Assembly (NCBI GenBank): GCA_024280835.1
Contig: JAJRPJ010000012.1
Location: forward strand, 1 to 64,000
DNA from: Candidatus Zixiibacteriota bacterium
GTDB lineage: Bacteria > Zixibacteria > MSB-5A5 > GN15 > JACZUZ01
Length of the DNA: 64,000 nucleotides
Reading direction: 5' to 3'
A program made the position numbers and the translations under genes. The notes beneath the pieces were generated by a model, which worked only from the letters and a program-made list of their open reading frames with translations, did no database searches and had not been told where the DNA came from. Position 1 is the first letter of the stretch; each line of letters opens with the position of its first letter. Shown here piece by piece: positions 53,639 to 63,103 of the stretch.

Positions 53639-56600
53639 CTATTCTCCCAGTATCGCTGAAGTTAGATGGTGAACTAGCTTAGATGGCTGCCAATATTGAC
53701 GCATCCAATTGTAGGTCTCTTGCTGTAATTGCAATATGCGCTCTGGAGTTTTCATTAAGTCTTCGATTCCAGACTTTAGCTCAGATTCACTGCTAACAAT
53801 TTGCCATGGCAATTTGTCGGTTTGCAATGTTTTGGCAATCATATCTCTTCCGAATTTGTCAACATAGACAAAGTTCACTAATCCTAACGCCGAGTTTTCC
53901 AATGACGACATGCAGTAATAGCCATCGTCGATTTGCATTTGATCAAGAGCTATCTGCCCTCGTCTTTTGAGGTTCAACGATTCTTCATAGGATAATCCAG
54001 TTTTAATAGCCAAGCCGATATTTGGATATTTAGCTGAAAGTTCGCTGACAACACGTTCCAATTCGGCAGAGTTCTTAATGGGCGGATCAGTCGGCGTTTG
54101 AACTATTAGAGTCTTATTCGAGGGCTGTAAATCACGTTGATACCTCTTGGCGTCAATGTCAAGCCAAGTTGGAACATAATGTGCATCTTGCCAGCGTCTC
54201 TTCAGATCGATTTGACCTGTCGCAACTCGCCACTTCTTTTCATTGGCAAAGCGGTTCCAATACCAATCTGCATTTTGTCTAGTTGCTGTCGAGCCGAAGA
54301 AGAAAGCGACACATTCTTTTCGTTTGCTATAGTCTGCCCAATCTAGATTCCCCCAGAGAAGTCCATCGGTGTCATCCAACATTTGGCTCTTTTGGCTCAT
54401 TTTCGAATAAGTGCAGGCCGAGAAGACCAAAACATCAGCTCGTTCAGCCAAGTCACGCAAACGCTCATTTTCGGAATTGGTTAACTCATTTGTGTGAATA
54501 TCATCCCCAGCCCAATCTTGGTTACGGAGAACTATGTCATGATCAAACCCACGAGTTTCTTTGAAAGTCACGACACGACAAAGATGTTCAGTGTGACGAT
54601 TTATTGAGCGCGCGTACATCGCAGCGTTACCACATGGATCAGCTGTGCCAATCCAAAGAATACGTTTTCCACCTGATTTCTCTTCAGGAAAGTCAGGATC
54701 AGCGCCATATCCCAAACGCTCTGATGAACCCATTGCGGTTACTCGTGGTCCAGGAGATGCGACAATAGCCACTTTCTCTTTCTTGTGCTTAACTTCCGAA
54801 AAATAGTCTTCCATATACTTGCGGTACTCTTTTTGCGATTTTGGTATATCCGCTTGATGAGTTACCTGTCCAGGATGTAAACGATAGTAGACTAGGGCCT
54901 TGGGGATAAACTCAAATGGGAAGTGATAGCCCATCTTGTGCCACAGAGCGCCATCGGCTCCATAGCCGATTTTCCCACCCAAAATTTCATCAAAGTGCCC
55001 AGTTGCTTCAAGCACGCTCTTGCGGAACATCACCGAACAGCCATGAATTGAATTTCCTTTGAACATTTCTTCAACAAAAGAGTCATTATCCAATGGTTTG
55101 ACATTCGCGCGCCCTTGCAAGTGTGACTGTGCAGTCATATAGTAGAAATCGCTATACACCCACCCAAGCTTCGTCTTGTTAGCTAAGACATTGATATCTT
55201 CCCAAAGTTTATCTGGATGGTATGCGTCATCGGATGACAACCATGAAATATATTCACCCTTTGATTGCCGCATCGCGGCATTTAGCGCGGCGGAGACACC
55301 CTTGTTCTCTTGTGTGATGACTGTCACTGTATCAGGACATTCTAACTTGAACTGTGCAAGAATTTCTTGCGTGTTGTCTGTTGAGCCGTCGTCGACAACC
55401 ACTATTTCAAAGTGCGGATACGTTTGCGACAAAGCGGAAGATAGAGCTTCTGGTAAATAGTCGGCGCGATTGTAAGTCGGAATAATAATTGAGACTAGAC
55501 CAAGATTAATGGACTTGTCCACATTGGCTTCTTTGCTTGCGCTCACACTTTCGATAGCCTCGGCTACTTCTGCTATTTGCTTATCCAGTTTGAAATTGGA
55601 CATGATATGCTCACGATAACTTTGCGCTAATTCCGCTCTATCACTTTCCATGACTTTTTGGATAAGCGCTAGACAGTCTTCAGCGGTCAGAAACCTGCAT
55701 GATTCTGGGTAGATATTGTCAGCGCCGAACCAGTCATGTACTAGCGGAATCACACCACTGGACATACCCTCGGCTATTGATAGGTGAAAAGACTCGAAAA
55801 TCGAGGTAGAAATGACAAAATCCATCTCTTTGTAAAACTTAGGCATATCTTTAATCCAACCATGATAGTGGATTTCGATACCGAGCTTACGCGCCATGTC
55901 GCGCATATATAATTCGAGACGTGGATCTTGTTGCTCTCCAGCTATGTGAAGTTCAAACTCAGGGTCCCAGTCGTGTATGGCTTTGAAACAATACAATAGT
56001 AACTGCGGATTTTTCTTGTAATTGATATAGCCAACCGATGCGATTTTTTTGCCGTATTGCTTATCAGTAGGAATTGTAAACTTGTCCAAATCAATCGCAT
56101 TGTGGATTACGGTTTGATTTACAGAAGACGGAATTCTCATTTCCATGAGGGTCTTGACAGATTCATTGACATAAACAATCTTATCGACCTTGCTCCAGTC
56201 AACTTGTGAAGGCATATCTGTGAAGGTCTCGTAGCTATGCAAACGGCATATTATCGGACACACTTTTGGCAGATGATTTGTGACTTGAATTAATAATGAG
56301 TCGCACCAATCGAACCAAGCCACATCACACCAATCAAGAATTCGGCGCATATCGGCGACATTACCCTGCTGAAATAGTTGCGTTTCATTTTCAGCGCCCA
56401 GCTCTGTCATTATTTCTGTTAGAAAAGAAGGCTGGGTGGCAAAGAAAGCTATTTTTTTACCCTTAAGTGATCTTGATAAAGACGTGTCAATTCTATCAAT
56501 CGCGTCAATATTTTCTGAGCTTTCACTTTCTATTGCAAAGCGCTCTTGCCACTGAATTGGAACTTCATTAGGGCTGTTTTCCTTCCAAATTCTTAGGTAA

Positions 56601-57145
56601 CGCCTTCCACGACGCATCTCCTTGGCTGCATAACAAAGCTCTAACAAAGATTCATAGCTTTCGTCAGGATTATTTGAGATGCGGATTGAGGAATGAAAAC
56701 ATTTTAGCGCATTGCCAAATTGAGCCATTCTTGTGAATGTTAACCCGATATCTCGCAACATACTTCCATCAGCAATACCCGCGCTTTTCGCTCTTCCGAA
56801 CACTTCAGCGGCAATAGCGAAATCACCTTGCTGAAAATGAGTCAGGGCGAGATTATGATACGCGTCCGGATTGGCAGGATCGAGATTTACTCCACGTTCA
56901 AACCAAGCAACTGCATCTGTAGGCTTGTTCAAAGTCGCCGCCACACAACCAGCCATCAGCGCCAGACGTCCATCGCTACCTCCAATGGACTCTTCTTTAT
57001 TTGCAAGATCACAAATAAGTGGGTACGCATCAGATGTGGCTCCACGCTCAAGTAGAGCATTGGCCTCATTTATAGATGTCTCAATTGCGCTTAGCGCCTC
57101 TTGGGCGGTATTGTCGTCTGTTTGTAGTGTTGAAGCAGGTTCCAT
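53639..57145 (-). CDS. Giant multidomain glycosyltransferase (TPR, GT4-like, GT2, third GT-B-like)
   Basis: An 1168-residue protein. Residues 1-190 are TPR helices (DAVAWFERGVNLDPANPDAY). Residues about 230-540 are GT-B/GT4: VIHNAIDLDKFTIPTDKQYG, ASVGYINYKKNPQLLLYCFK, STSIFESFHLSIAEGMSSGV with the Glu of the EGMxxG sugar-nucleotide site. Residues about 550-780 are GT2: LVSIIIPTYNRADYLPEALS, VVVDDGSTDNTQEI, WLSSDDAYHPDKLW. The last 340 residues (RILWIGTADPCGNAAMYARS ... PTWLDIDAKRYQRD) look like another GT-B-type domain. Probably builds or elongates a glycan in one polypeptide. It lies between fliW and the methyltransferase. Confidence 0.78.
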   Translation of the reverse strand: MEPASTLQTDDNTAQEALSAIETSINEANALLERGATSDAYPLICDLANKEESIGGSDGRLALMAGCVAATLNKPTDAVAWFERGVNLDPANPDAYHNLALTHFQQGDFAIAAEVFGRAKSAGIADGSMLRDIGLTFTRMAQFGNALKCFHSSIRISNNPDESYESLLELCYAAKEMRRGRRYLRIWKENSPNEVPIQWQERFAIESESSENIDAIDRIDTSLSRSLKGKKIAFFATQPSFLTEIMTELGAENETQLFQQGNVADMRRILDWCDVAWFDWCDSLLIQVTNHLPKVCPIICRLHSYETFTDMPSQVDWSKVDKIVYVNESVKTLMEMRIPSSVNQTVIHNAIDLDKFTIPTDKQYGKKIASVGYINYKKNPQLLLYCFKAIHDWDPEFELHIAGEQQDPRLELYMRDMARKLGIEIHYHGWIKDMPKFYKEMDFVISTSIFESFHLSIAEGMSSGVIPLVHDWFGADNIYPESCRFLTAEDCLALIQKVMESDRAELAQSYREHIMSNFKLDKQIAEVAEAIESVSASKEANVDKSINLGLVSIIIPTYNRADYLPEALSSALSQTYPHFEIVVVDDGSTDNTQEILAQFKLECPDTVTVITQENKGVSAALNAAMRQSKGEYISWLSSDDAYHPDKLWEDINVLANKTKLGWVYSDFYYMTAQSHLQGRANVKPLDNDSFVEEMFKGNSIHGCSVMFRKSVLEATGHFDEILGGKIGYGADGALWHKMGYHFPFEFIPKALVYYRLHPGQVTHQADIPKSQKEYRKYMEDYFSEVKHKKEKVAIVASPGPRVTAMGSSERLGYGADPDFPEEKSGGKRILWIGTADPCGNAAMYARSINRHTEHLCRVVTFKETRGFDHDIVLRNQDWAGDDIHTNELTNSENERLRDLAERADVLVFSACTYSKMSQKSQMLDDTDGLLWGNLDWADYSKRKECVAFFFGSTATRQNADWYWNRFANEKKWRVATGQIDLKRRWQDAHYVPTWLDIDAKRYQRDLQPSNKTLIVQTPTDPPIKNSAELERVVSELSAKYPNIGLAIKTGLSYEESLNLKRRGQIALDQMQIDDGYYCMSSLENSALGLVNFVYVDKFGRDMIAKTLQTDKLPWQIVSSESELKSGIEDLMKTPERILQLQQETYNWMRQYWQPSKLVHHLTSAILGE

Positions 57146-57261
57146 CTGCGTTCCTATCGCATCTGTGGGTAGCGCTTTTTATCCATTGCGCTGCTACTAA
57201 TGAATTTGTTTCTATCTTGCTAGCTTTGCATTGTATCGACTAGTTCTTACTTGTCTTAGAT

Positions 57262-57810
57262 CTAGACATTCGCAGTTTGCTTTTTCTTGGCAGTGTCAAT
57301 TGAGCTCTTGCTAGATGATGATTCATTGAAGAGTGGCTCGCGGACTGAATGTCTTGAATTAGCTAGAACTAATTGCTTGGCCTGTTTAGTGAACATATTG
57401 ATAACAATCGGTCCCTGTAAATTGGCAGTCATTTGTTTAGCATCACTAGGGACTGTCACTATTGCATAGGTCTCGACTTCGGAACCATCGACAACACCGA
57501 TGTCCTCAACTTCTTTGGGATTGACTTCAATACTGTAATCAGGGAAGAACAAAGTCGGGTTAATCATTAGAAACGCCAACTCTGGCTCATCAATGGCTTG
57601 AAGCCAAACAAATGGCGCCATCTCTTCATGTTCCACTAAGATAAAGCGACTATGAGTTTCAAAGCCCAACACTGGCTTTTCCAATTCAATAACTTTGTCC
57701 AGAGTTACATTCAACTCACCAAAACGAGTTGTGGTAACCTTAAGAGTTGCGTGGACTCCGTCCTGTCTCTCTGGGTTCTTTGAGCGTGCTTGCTCTTGTT
57801 CTTTCGACAT
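57262..57810 (-). CDS. fliW: Flagellar assembly factor FliW
   Basis: A 182-residue FliW. After a charged N-terminus the family core is LGFETHSRFILVEHEEMAPF, WLQAIDEPELAFLMINP, and FTKQAKQLVLANSRHSVREP, which is the flagellin/CsrA-binding region. FliW binds flagellin or antagonises CsrA allosterically. I start at the ATG at 57810, which has AGGAT eight bases upstream, rather than the ATG two codons earlier. Carried together with csrA and flagellin in this window, it completes the FliW-CsrA-Hag circuit. Confidence 0.92.
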   Translation of the reverse strand: MSKEQEQARSKNPERQDGVHATLKVTTTRFGELNVTLDKVIELEKPVLGFETHSRFILVEHEEMAPFVWLQAIDEPELAFLMINPTLFFPDYSIEVNPKEVEDIGVVDGSEVETYAIVTVPSDAKQMTANLQGPIVINMFTKQAKQLVLANSRHSVREPLFNESSSSKSSIDTAKKKQTANV

Positions 57811-57911
57811 ATTCATATCCTATATGATAGAGCGTCCCTTAGTGGCGCCTTCTTATTCACGATTCTTTCAATAACATTTCTCAATAACAATATTGTTGTC
57901 TTCTCTTATTA

Positions 57912-59846
57912 CTATCTCAAAAAGTCCATTAGCGATGGTTGAATAATCTTTGAGGCCGCAATAAGTCCAGCGCGATAGTTATTTTCATGCGACGCCAATC
58001 GAGTGACTAGCTCTGTAATGTCAGCATCTTCTATTTCGCTCATTTGCCTGACAGCTTCAAATTCTGTATTCCCGAGTTGGGCCGAAGTTGCATCTAATCT
58101 CTTTTGCTTGGAGCCAACCCCGCCGCGAAGGTTCAACAATTGATCCATGCCGAGTTTTAGGACTTCCATGATCTTATCAAGATCATCTTTGCCAATAGTT
58201 TCAGAGCCAGTTTTTTCTAACTCATGTTTCAGCAAAATCATTGAACCCATCATATCAGCAGCGCCAAATATGCCCAGTTGGGTTGCTGAGTCTGTACTGT
58301 CGGCATTCTCGACCGTAAAGGAATCATTTGGATTATTGGAAATGATCTGAAAACCACTATTACTTGAATTGATTGTCGCAGTTACATTCAATCCACTGGT
58401 ATTGATAGCATCGAGCATATCACCAATTGTCACGATCGATGGATCGGAAAGATTAATAACCTGCGTATTCATCCCTTGCGTTAATTTGATCGATCCAAGC
58501 GTTAGACTATTTGAATTGTTTAGTAGAGCGACTGGAGTGTTTAATGTCAAATTAGCATCTACATCCGCACCAGCCATCTTCCCTGAGAACGAACCTAATA
58601 AGCCGAGGTTTGCCGCGGTCGTACCACCGCCTTCAGAAACTGTGAATGAAGTCGCTGGCAAAAGGTCGCTTCCATTGAGGACAGGAGACGCCGTTCCCTT
58701 AATTCCGAGATTGGATGCCGTTGTCGAGTTCAAAGTATCTTCAAAAACTAGATCGAGGGGTACCCCATTGCTATCTGTGATATCAATACCAGTTCCAGCA
58801 ACATTGATAGAAGCTGTAACATTGCTGACTCCGTTGGCGCTCAATTGCGTATTGATAGCGGTGATAACATCACCAATTGAGGCCGCCCCTGTTATGTCTA
58901 TTTCTAAGTCAATTGCCGCTGATTGACTAGAGACATGAATGCCACCTGTTAGGTCGATTCCAGCGCCTTCATTCAACGTCTGAACATTGGTTGTGCTTGA
59001 AATCAGGCCAGTGGCAGTCGAAGTGAAAGAGATATTGTTGCTATCGCCTACTGCTGCGGTCACATTTGTGATTCCACCAGCTACAAGGGCGTTATTTATC
59101 TGTGTCAACGCATCGTCAATTGTTGTTGGTGGCGAAGGTACGTTTAAGTCAATTGTAACACTCGTTCCTACGTTATTATCGGTAAACGTAAATGTATTTA
59201 TGTCTACTCCCGAACCACCCTGTAAATCCGCAAGTGGCGTTCCGCCGTCAACACCAACCTGTAGGTCAGATTTGTCGCCCTGAATCGCTAGTCGATTGAG
59301 CAGTGTTTCCTGAGCATTCAAATTTAATTGCAGAGTAACACTATCGTCTATTTCCACATTCAATGCGCCACTGTCTCCAACATAACTAATCCCATCTGGT
59401 GACATAATCACTGGGACAGTGTCAGTTCTATGTCCTGCAAAAATACGCCTTCCGCTCTGCGAAGTGTTTACCAACTGCAAAATGCGATCAATTGACGATT
59501 GCACTTCATTGAGAAACGCTGGTCGCGCCTCTGCTGTGTCATTACTTTCATTAGAAACTGCTAGGGCTACATCCATTGACAGATTCGCCAAATTGTTCAT
59601 ATCCGTGAGAATTGTCTCATATGTACCCAGAACACTAGTACCCAGGCTTATATTTGTATTGAACTGATCAATGCGTGACAATTGACTACGGAACTCAAGA
59701 GTTCTCTGTAGGCCTAATGGGTCATCCGATGGACGGTTGATCCGCTTGCCTGTTGTCATCTGTTCTTGTAGGCCAAGAAATGATGTCAGAGACCGTTGGA
59801 GATTGACCAATGTCTGATCGGCTATCATATTGTTTGTTACACGCAT
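57912..59846 (-). CDS. flgL: Flagellar hook-filament junction protein FlgL, enlarged
   Basis: A 644-residue HAP3, about twice the usual 300. N-terminus RVTNNMIADQTLVNLQRSLT, TTGKRINRPSDDPLGLQRTL and C-terminus VRQMSEIEDADITELVTRLA, ASKIIQPSLMDFLR are standard. The insert (residues about 190-560) has repeated flagellin-hook IN-type blocks (TIDDALTQINNALV, SIGDVITAINTQLSANGVSN, TIGDMLDAINTSGLNVTATI), normally seen in flagellins or FlgK rather than FlgL. They may form an exposed adhesive ring. Confidence 0.9.
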   Translation of the reverse strand: MRVTNNMIADQTLVNLQRSLTSFLGLQEQMTTGKRINRPSDDPLGLQRTLEFRSQLSRIDQFNTNISLGTSVLGTYETILTDMNNLANLSMDVALAVSNESNDTAEARPAFLNEVQSSIDRILQLVNTSQSGRRIFAGHRTDTVPVIMSPDGISYVGDSGALNVEIDDSVTLQLNLNAQETLLNRLAIQGDKSDLQVGVDGGTPLADLQGGSGVDINTFTFTDNNVGTSVTIDLNVPSPPTTIDDALTQINNALVAGGITNVTAAVGDSNNISFTSTATGLISSTTNVQTLNEGAGIDLTGGIHVSSQSAAIDLEIDITGAASIGDVITAINTQLSANGVSNVTASINVAGTGIDITDSNGVPLDLVFEDTLNSTTASNLGIKGTASPVLNGSDLLPATSFTVSEGGGTTAANLGLLGSFSGKMAGADVDANLTLNTPVALLNNSNSLTLGSIKLTQGMNTQVINLSDPSIVTIGDMLDAINTSGLNVTATINSSNSGFQIISNNPNDSFTVENADSTDSATQLGIFGAADMMGSMILLKHELEKTGSETIGKDDLDKIMEVLKLGMDQLLNLRGGVGSKQKRLDATSAQLGNTEFEAVRQMSEIEDADITELVTRLASHENNYRAGLIAASKIIQPSLMDFLR

Positions 59847-59913
59847 GGTATGACTCTGTCTTTTTGACGAACGCTCCTAGAGTATTGCTACACTCCACGA
59901 GCCTCTCTGAGGG

Positions 59914-60126
59914 TTATTCTTCGTGGTATACGAAACCGCTATCATAGCCAGAATCGCGAAACCGCTCCAAAATTGTTTTGCGCTTGCGACGCTTATCGTT
60001 GTCATCCTTGACTCGAAGTGCATCGCTTTTCTTATTGTCGTTTTTTTGCGAAATGTCGTTATCTGTCTTCTGTTGTCTGCCAAACACAATTACTCTCCCC
60101 TGCTTTATCAACCTATTTATCTCTTT
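59914..60126 (-). CDS. Small charged protein between csrA and flgL
   Basis: A 70-residue frame starting with [20 protein letters not shown], followed by a very hydrophilic Asn/Asp/Lys-rich region and ending [17 protein letters not shown]. It begins inside the last 14 bases of csrA with GAGG a few bases upstream, so coupled translation is possible. No family recognised; it may be a flagellar accessory protein or a chance frame. Confidence 0.45.
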   Translation of the reverse strand, partial: KEINRLIKQGRVIVFGRQQKTDNDISQKNDNKKSDALRVKDDNDKRRKRKTILERFRDSGYDSGFVYHEE

Positions 60127-60427
60127 CATCAGCCTCAGAACGACCACGCTTGCCACGCTTCAGTGACATCCGCGGTTTTTCATCCGACGAACCAGTAAGC
60201 TTGCCTTTCAAGGAACTCACGACACTCATGATGTCATCCTTGAGCGTCTTGGACGCTTTACGGTTCTCTTCCTGTATCTTGACGTAAATTTCTTCGCGAT
60301 GAACGATAATATCGATGGGCGCATCGACACCCAAACGAACCTGTCGTCCATAAACGCCAAGCACGGTAACTTTGATATTGTCACCGATGGTGATTGACTC
60401 ACCCAACTTCCGTGTTAAAATCAGCAC
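60113..60427 (-). CDS. csrA: Carbon storage regulator CsrA, with C-terminal extension
   Basis: A 104-residue RNA-binding regulator. [40 protein letters not shown] and [14 protein letters not shown] give the full CsrA dimer fold (residues 1-56), including Arg and Leu residues that touch GGA. The usual protein is 60-80 residues; here about 40 extra basic residues follow ([20 protein letters not shown]). Start is a GTG with GGAGG just upstream, itself a possible autoregulatory GGA site. Confidence 0.94.
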   Translation of the reverse strand: MLILTRKLGESITIGDNIKVTVLGVYGRQVRLGVDAPIDIIVHREEIYVKIQEENRKASKTLKDDIMSVVSSLKGKLTGSSDEKPRMSLKRGKRGRSEADERDK

Positions 60428-60580
60428 CTCACCCTCCGTGGTGGTTTGCTATTAACGATTCAATTGCCTCAAAATAATTCCAAAACAATCCTTGCTTCGG
60501 CTCTCATTTGACACAATACATATTTGATGCGGTCATTCGACTGCTTTGTTTACTGCTCAATTGCAATTATTACAATTCTA

Positions 60581-61990
60581 TTATCTTCCAACCATGCCCA
60601 TTCCGTTGATAACCGTTTCAAAGGCTTGATCTACTGCTGTTATCATTCTAGCTGCGGCATCATAGGCGCGTTGTGCGCGTATCAATTCGGTCATCTCTTC
60701 ATCTAAAGAGACACCTTGTACAGATTCTTTATTGGCTGTTATCTGCTCCACAACTAATTCAAAGTTGCTCCGAAAATTCTTTGATTGACGAGCTTCAACA
60801 CCGACACCACCCACAAGCGAGCCATAGAAGTCATTAAATGTTCTTGTTCCTCCACTTAGTAGACGCGTGTTTCGCATCTTTGATAACGCAAGGGCGTTAG
60901 AGGAGTCACCAGGTTCACCAGATTGGGAAGCGGCGATAAGAGAAACGTCATTGAGAACCCCAGCGTCAACTGCAAATGTTTGAGCGCTAATCGAACCTGG
61001 ATCAAAAAAGTTATTTCCAGTTGGAGCGCTTGTATCGCCAAGTCCTTTTAATCCATACCCAGTTGAATGCACTGCGTTGAATTCTTTGGCTATTGATCGC
61101 GCCAATTCATCAAGTTGCGCCAGATATTTTGGTATCACCTCATCACGAGTTTCAACCAAGCCTCTCAATTCACCATCAAGGTTCTTGATAACAACATCGG
61201 TGCCCTTCATAACAATTGAGCTCTTTTGTTGCCCTTGAACAGTTTCGGTTTTTGTCTCGATTTCATACTGCACATTGCCATCAACTATGACCATGCTCCC
61301 AATATAGACACGCGCAGCTCCGTTGGAATCCTCGACGACATTCACGTCCACAAGACTCGAGAGTCGATCAATCAACAAATCTCTACGGTCACGAATATCA
61401 TTGGCACGTGTTCCACCAAGTTCCATCCGCGCCACTTGCTGATTTAGGTCGGCAATTTCAGAGCTGAGACGATTTACTTCACCAACACGACTACCAAGAT
61501 CGCGATCGACAGAGTCTCGCAAAGAAATCAGTTGTGCGCTAAGTTGCCTAAAGTCATTAGCGACTGTAACTGCCTTGGCGACAATGTCATTTCTCGCTGT
61601 ATTCGATTCTGGCGCATTCTCCAATTGGGCAAAAGCATTGAACATATCGTCCATATGAGTTCGCAGGGATGTCTCACTTGGTTCGATGAACATAGTTTCC
61701 ATTTGAGAAATGATTTTCTCGCGGAACTGCCATCTACTAAGAGACTTGTTTTCCTTACGCAATTGCTCACCCAAGAATAAGTCCCGCACTTGACGGACAT
61801 CACGAACTTGGACACCAGTGCCAACTAGCCCCAACCCACTATTAAGCGGTTGGGTTGCTGAGAGACGAACGCGCTGACGCGAATAACCAGGTGTATTAAC
61901 ATTGGCAATATTCTGACCAATAGTTGTTAGCGTTAACTGTTGGCTCAATAGAGCGCGTTTACCAGATTCTAATGTTTGGAATAGTCCCAT
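60581..61990 (-). CDS. flgK: Flagellar hook-associated protein FlgK
   Basis: A 469-residue HAP1. N-terminus GLFQTLESGKRALLSQQLTL and TTIGQNIANVNTPGYSRQRV (the NVNTPGYSRQ signature), QVRDVRQVRDLFLGEQLRKE; C-terminus EQITANKESVQGVSLDEEMT, RAQRAYDAAARMITAVDQ and FETVINGMGMVGR. A little shorter than the typical 540 residues but complete at both ends. Confidence 0.94.
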   Translation of the reverse strand: MGLFQTLESGKRALLSQQLTLTTIGQNIANVNTPGYSRQRVRLSATQPLNSGLGLVGTGVQVRDVRQVRDLFLGEQLRKENKSLSRWQFREKIISQMETMFIEPSETSLRTHMDDMFNAFAQLENAPESNTARNDIVAKAVTVANDFRQLSAQLISLRDSVDRDLGSRVGEVNRLSSEIADLNQQVARMELGGTRANDIRDRRDLLIDRLSSLVDVNVVEDSNGAARVYIGSMVIVDGNVQYEIETKTETVQGQQKSSIVMKGTDVVIKNLDGELRGLVETRDEVIPKYLAQLDELARSIAKEFNAVHSTGYGLKGLGDTSAPTGNNFFDPGSISAQTFAVDAGVLNDVSLIAASQSGEPGDSSNALALSKMRNTRLLSGGTRTFNDFYGSLVGGVGVEARQSKNFRSNFELVVEQITANKESVQGVSLDEEMTELIRAQRAYDAAARMITAVDQAFETVINGMGMVGR

Positions 61991-61994
61991 TATT

Positions 61995-62516
61995 CTAAAT
62001 CCGCCTGTCCAAAGTCATGCTTAGTCTTTTTGTATTGGAATCCGTAAGTTTGAGAGTCGAATTCTTATTGCTATACTCTGAACCTTTGGTTTTCGAATTC
62101 CCCATACGATTTATCATCTTGAGCGTTTCCGAAACCAAATACCGAGACTTTTCAATCAAAAACGAATTGCGCTGGCGGCCTTCCTCAATTTTTTCATTGA
62201 TATCTAATATTGTGTCTCTCATGAGGTTTAATTGGGCGCCTTGTTCATCGCTAACTGATTCTAGCAAGCGTGTAACAGTGATATCTCCATCAATGTCGTT
62301 CTGTCGTGCTATTTTCTCAACAAGATTGCGCCTGCGTAAATCCAGAATATGGCTATGAGCAAACTTCTCTCGTTGCTCTATAGTCACTTGATTCAAGCCG
62401 TCTATATTATTGCTTACCAGCATATCTCGCTGACGATCGAGCAAATCAAGGAACGACGAAAACAATTCCGCCTCTTGATTAAGCACTGCTATTAATTCAC
62501 TCACATCTGTCGCCAT
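61995..62516 (-). CDS. flgN: Flagellar export chaperone FlgN
   Basis: A 173-residue protein, mostly helical: ELIAVLNQEAELFSSFLDLL, DRQRDMLVSNNIDGLNQVTI, EQREKFAHSHILDLRRRNLV. The pattern fits FlgN, which chaperones FlgK and FlgL; FlgN is a low-conservation family, so position (4 bp from flgK) is the stronger evidence. No flgM precedes it. Confidence 0.75.
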   Translation of the reverse strand: MATDVSELIAVLNQEAELFSSFLDLLDRQRDMLVSNNIDGLNQVTIEQREKFAHSHILDLRRRNLVEKIARQNDIDGDITVTRLLESVSDEQGAQLNLMRDTILDINEKIEEGRQRNSFLIEKSRYLVSETLKMINRMGNSKTKGSEYSNKNSTLKLTDSNTKRLSMTLDRRI

Positions 62517-62659
62517 TGTTTATGCTCCGTTATCTCTACGATCGTTATCAGATTTCTCTTGGTCTCTCAGACCGTTTAACGCCTCGTTGGTATGGGAATC
62601 ATCCTATATGGGAAGTTTCCCCTACTTCTTGTGTCGGTAATTGATTAACTTCCTTTAGA

Positions 62660-63070
62660 CTACTGCTTATCCTTCATGATCTTAAGCGTCTGCTGGTTAG
62701 ATTCTGCCCCTTTGACCTCGTTGGGGTACTTCGCCTCGATTCGTTTGACTAGATTTTTGTACATAATATCCCCTAGTCCTCCAGTGGATCCAGTTGCCAT
62801 CTTTTGTGCCAATTCTTCATCAAACATTGACTGGTAAATGTCTTTTCCGAGTCCAGACCCACCCATTGCTCCATTTTCTTCACCCTTAGGAATCGTCTGA
62901 CGCATAGATTTCAGCATTGACGACATGAAAAATGATTCAAATTCATGTGTAGCCTTTTTTAATTTGACTTTGTCACGCTCTAAATCGCTCATAGCTCGCT
63001 TTTGAGGATTGAGCTTTTCAGGCTTGGCAGACTTTATTTCAATCGGAATTGATAAACTTATCGGTTTCAT
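62660..63070 (-). CDS. flgJ: FlgJ-type rod-binding protein (no muramidase domain)
   Basis: A 136-residue protein equal to the N-terminal rod-binding half of FlgJ: KKATHEFESFFMSSMLKSMR, GLGKDIYQSMFDEELAQKMA, GGLGDIMYKNLVKRIEA. The glucosaminidase domain of enterobacterial FlgJ is absent, as in many other phyla. It lies 33 bp after flgI. Confidence 0.88.
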   Translation of the reverse strand: MKPISLSIPIEIKSAKPEKLNPQKRAMSDLERDKVKLKKATHEFESFFMSSMLKSMRQTIPKGEENGAMGGSGLGKDIYQSMFDEELAQKMATGSTGGLGDIMYKNLVKRIEAKYPNEVKGAESNQQTLKIMKDKQ

Positions 63071-63103
63071 TGGTTAACTTTCAGATAATTGATGTTATTC
63101 CGA

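Noticed and set aside
59877-60089. 70-residue minus-strand frame with a hydrophobic segment overlapping the csrA-flgL spacer
   Set aside because: Overlaps the better-placed 70-residue frame at 59914-60126 and has no Shine-Dalgarno or family pattern.
60470-60550. Sigma-28-like promoter upstream of csrA (TAAACAAA-N11-ACCGCATC)
   Set aside because: Spacing fits but only about seven of sixteen consensus bases match, so I do not list it.
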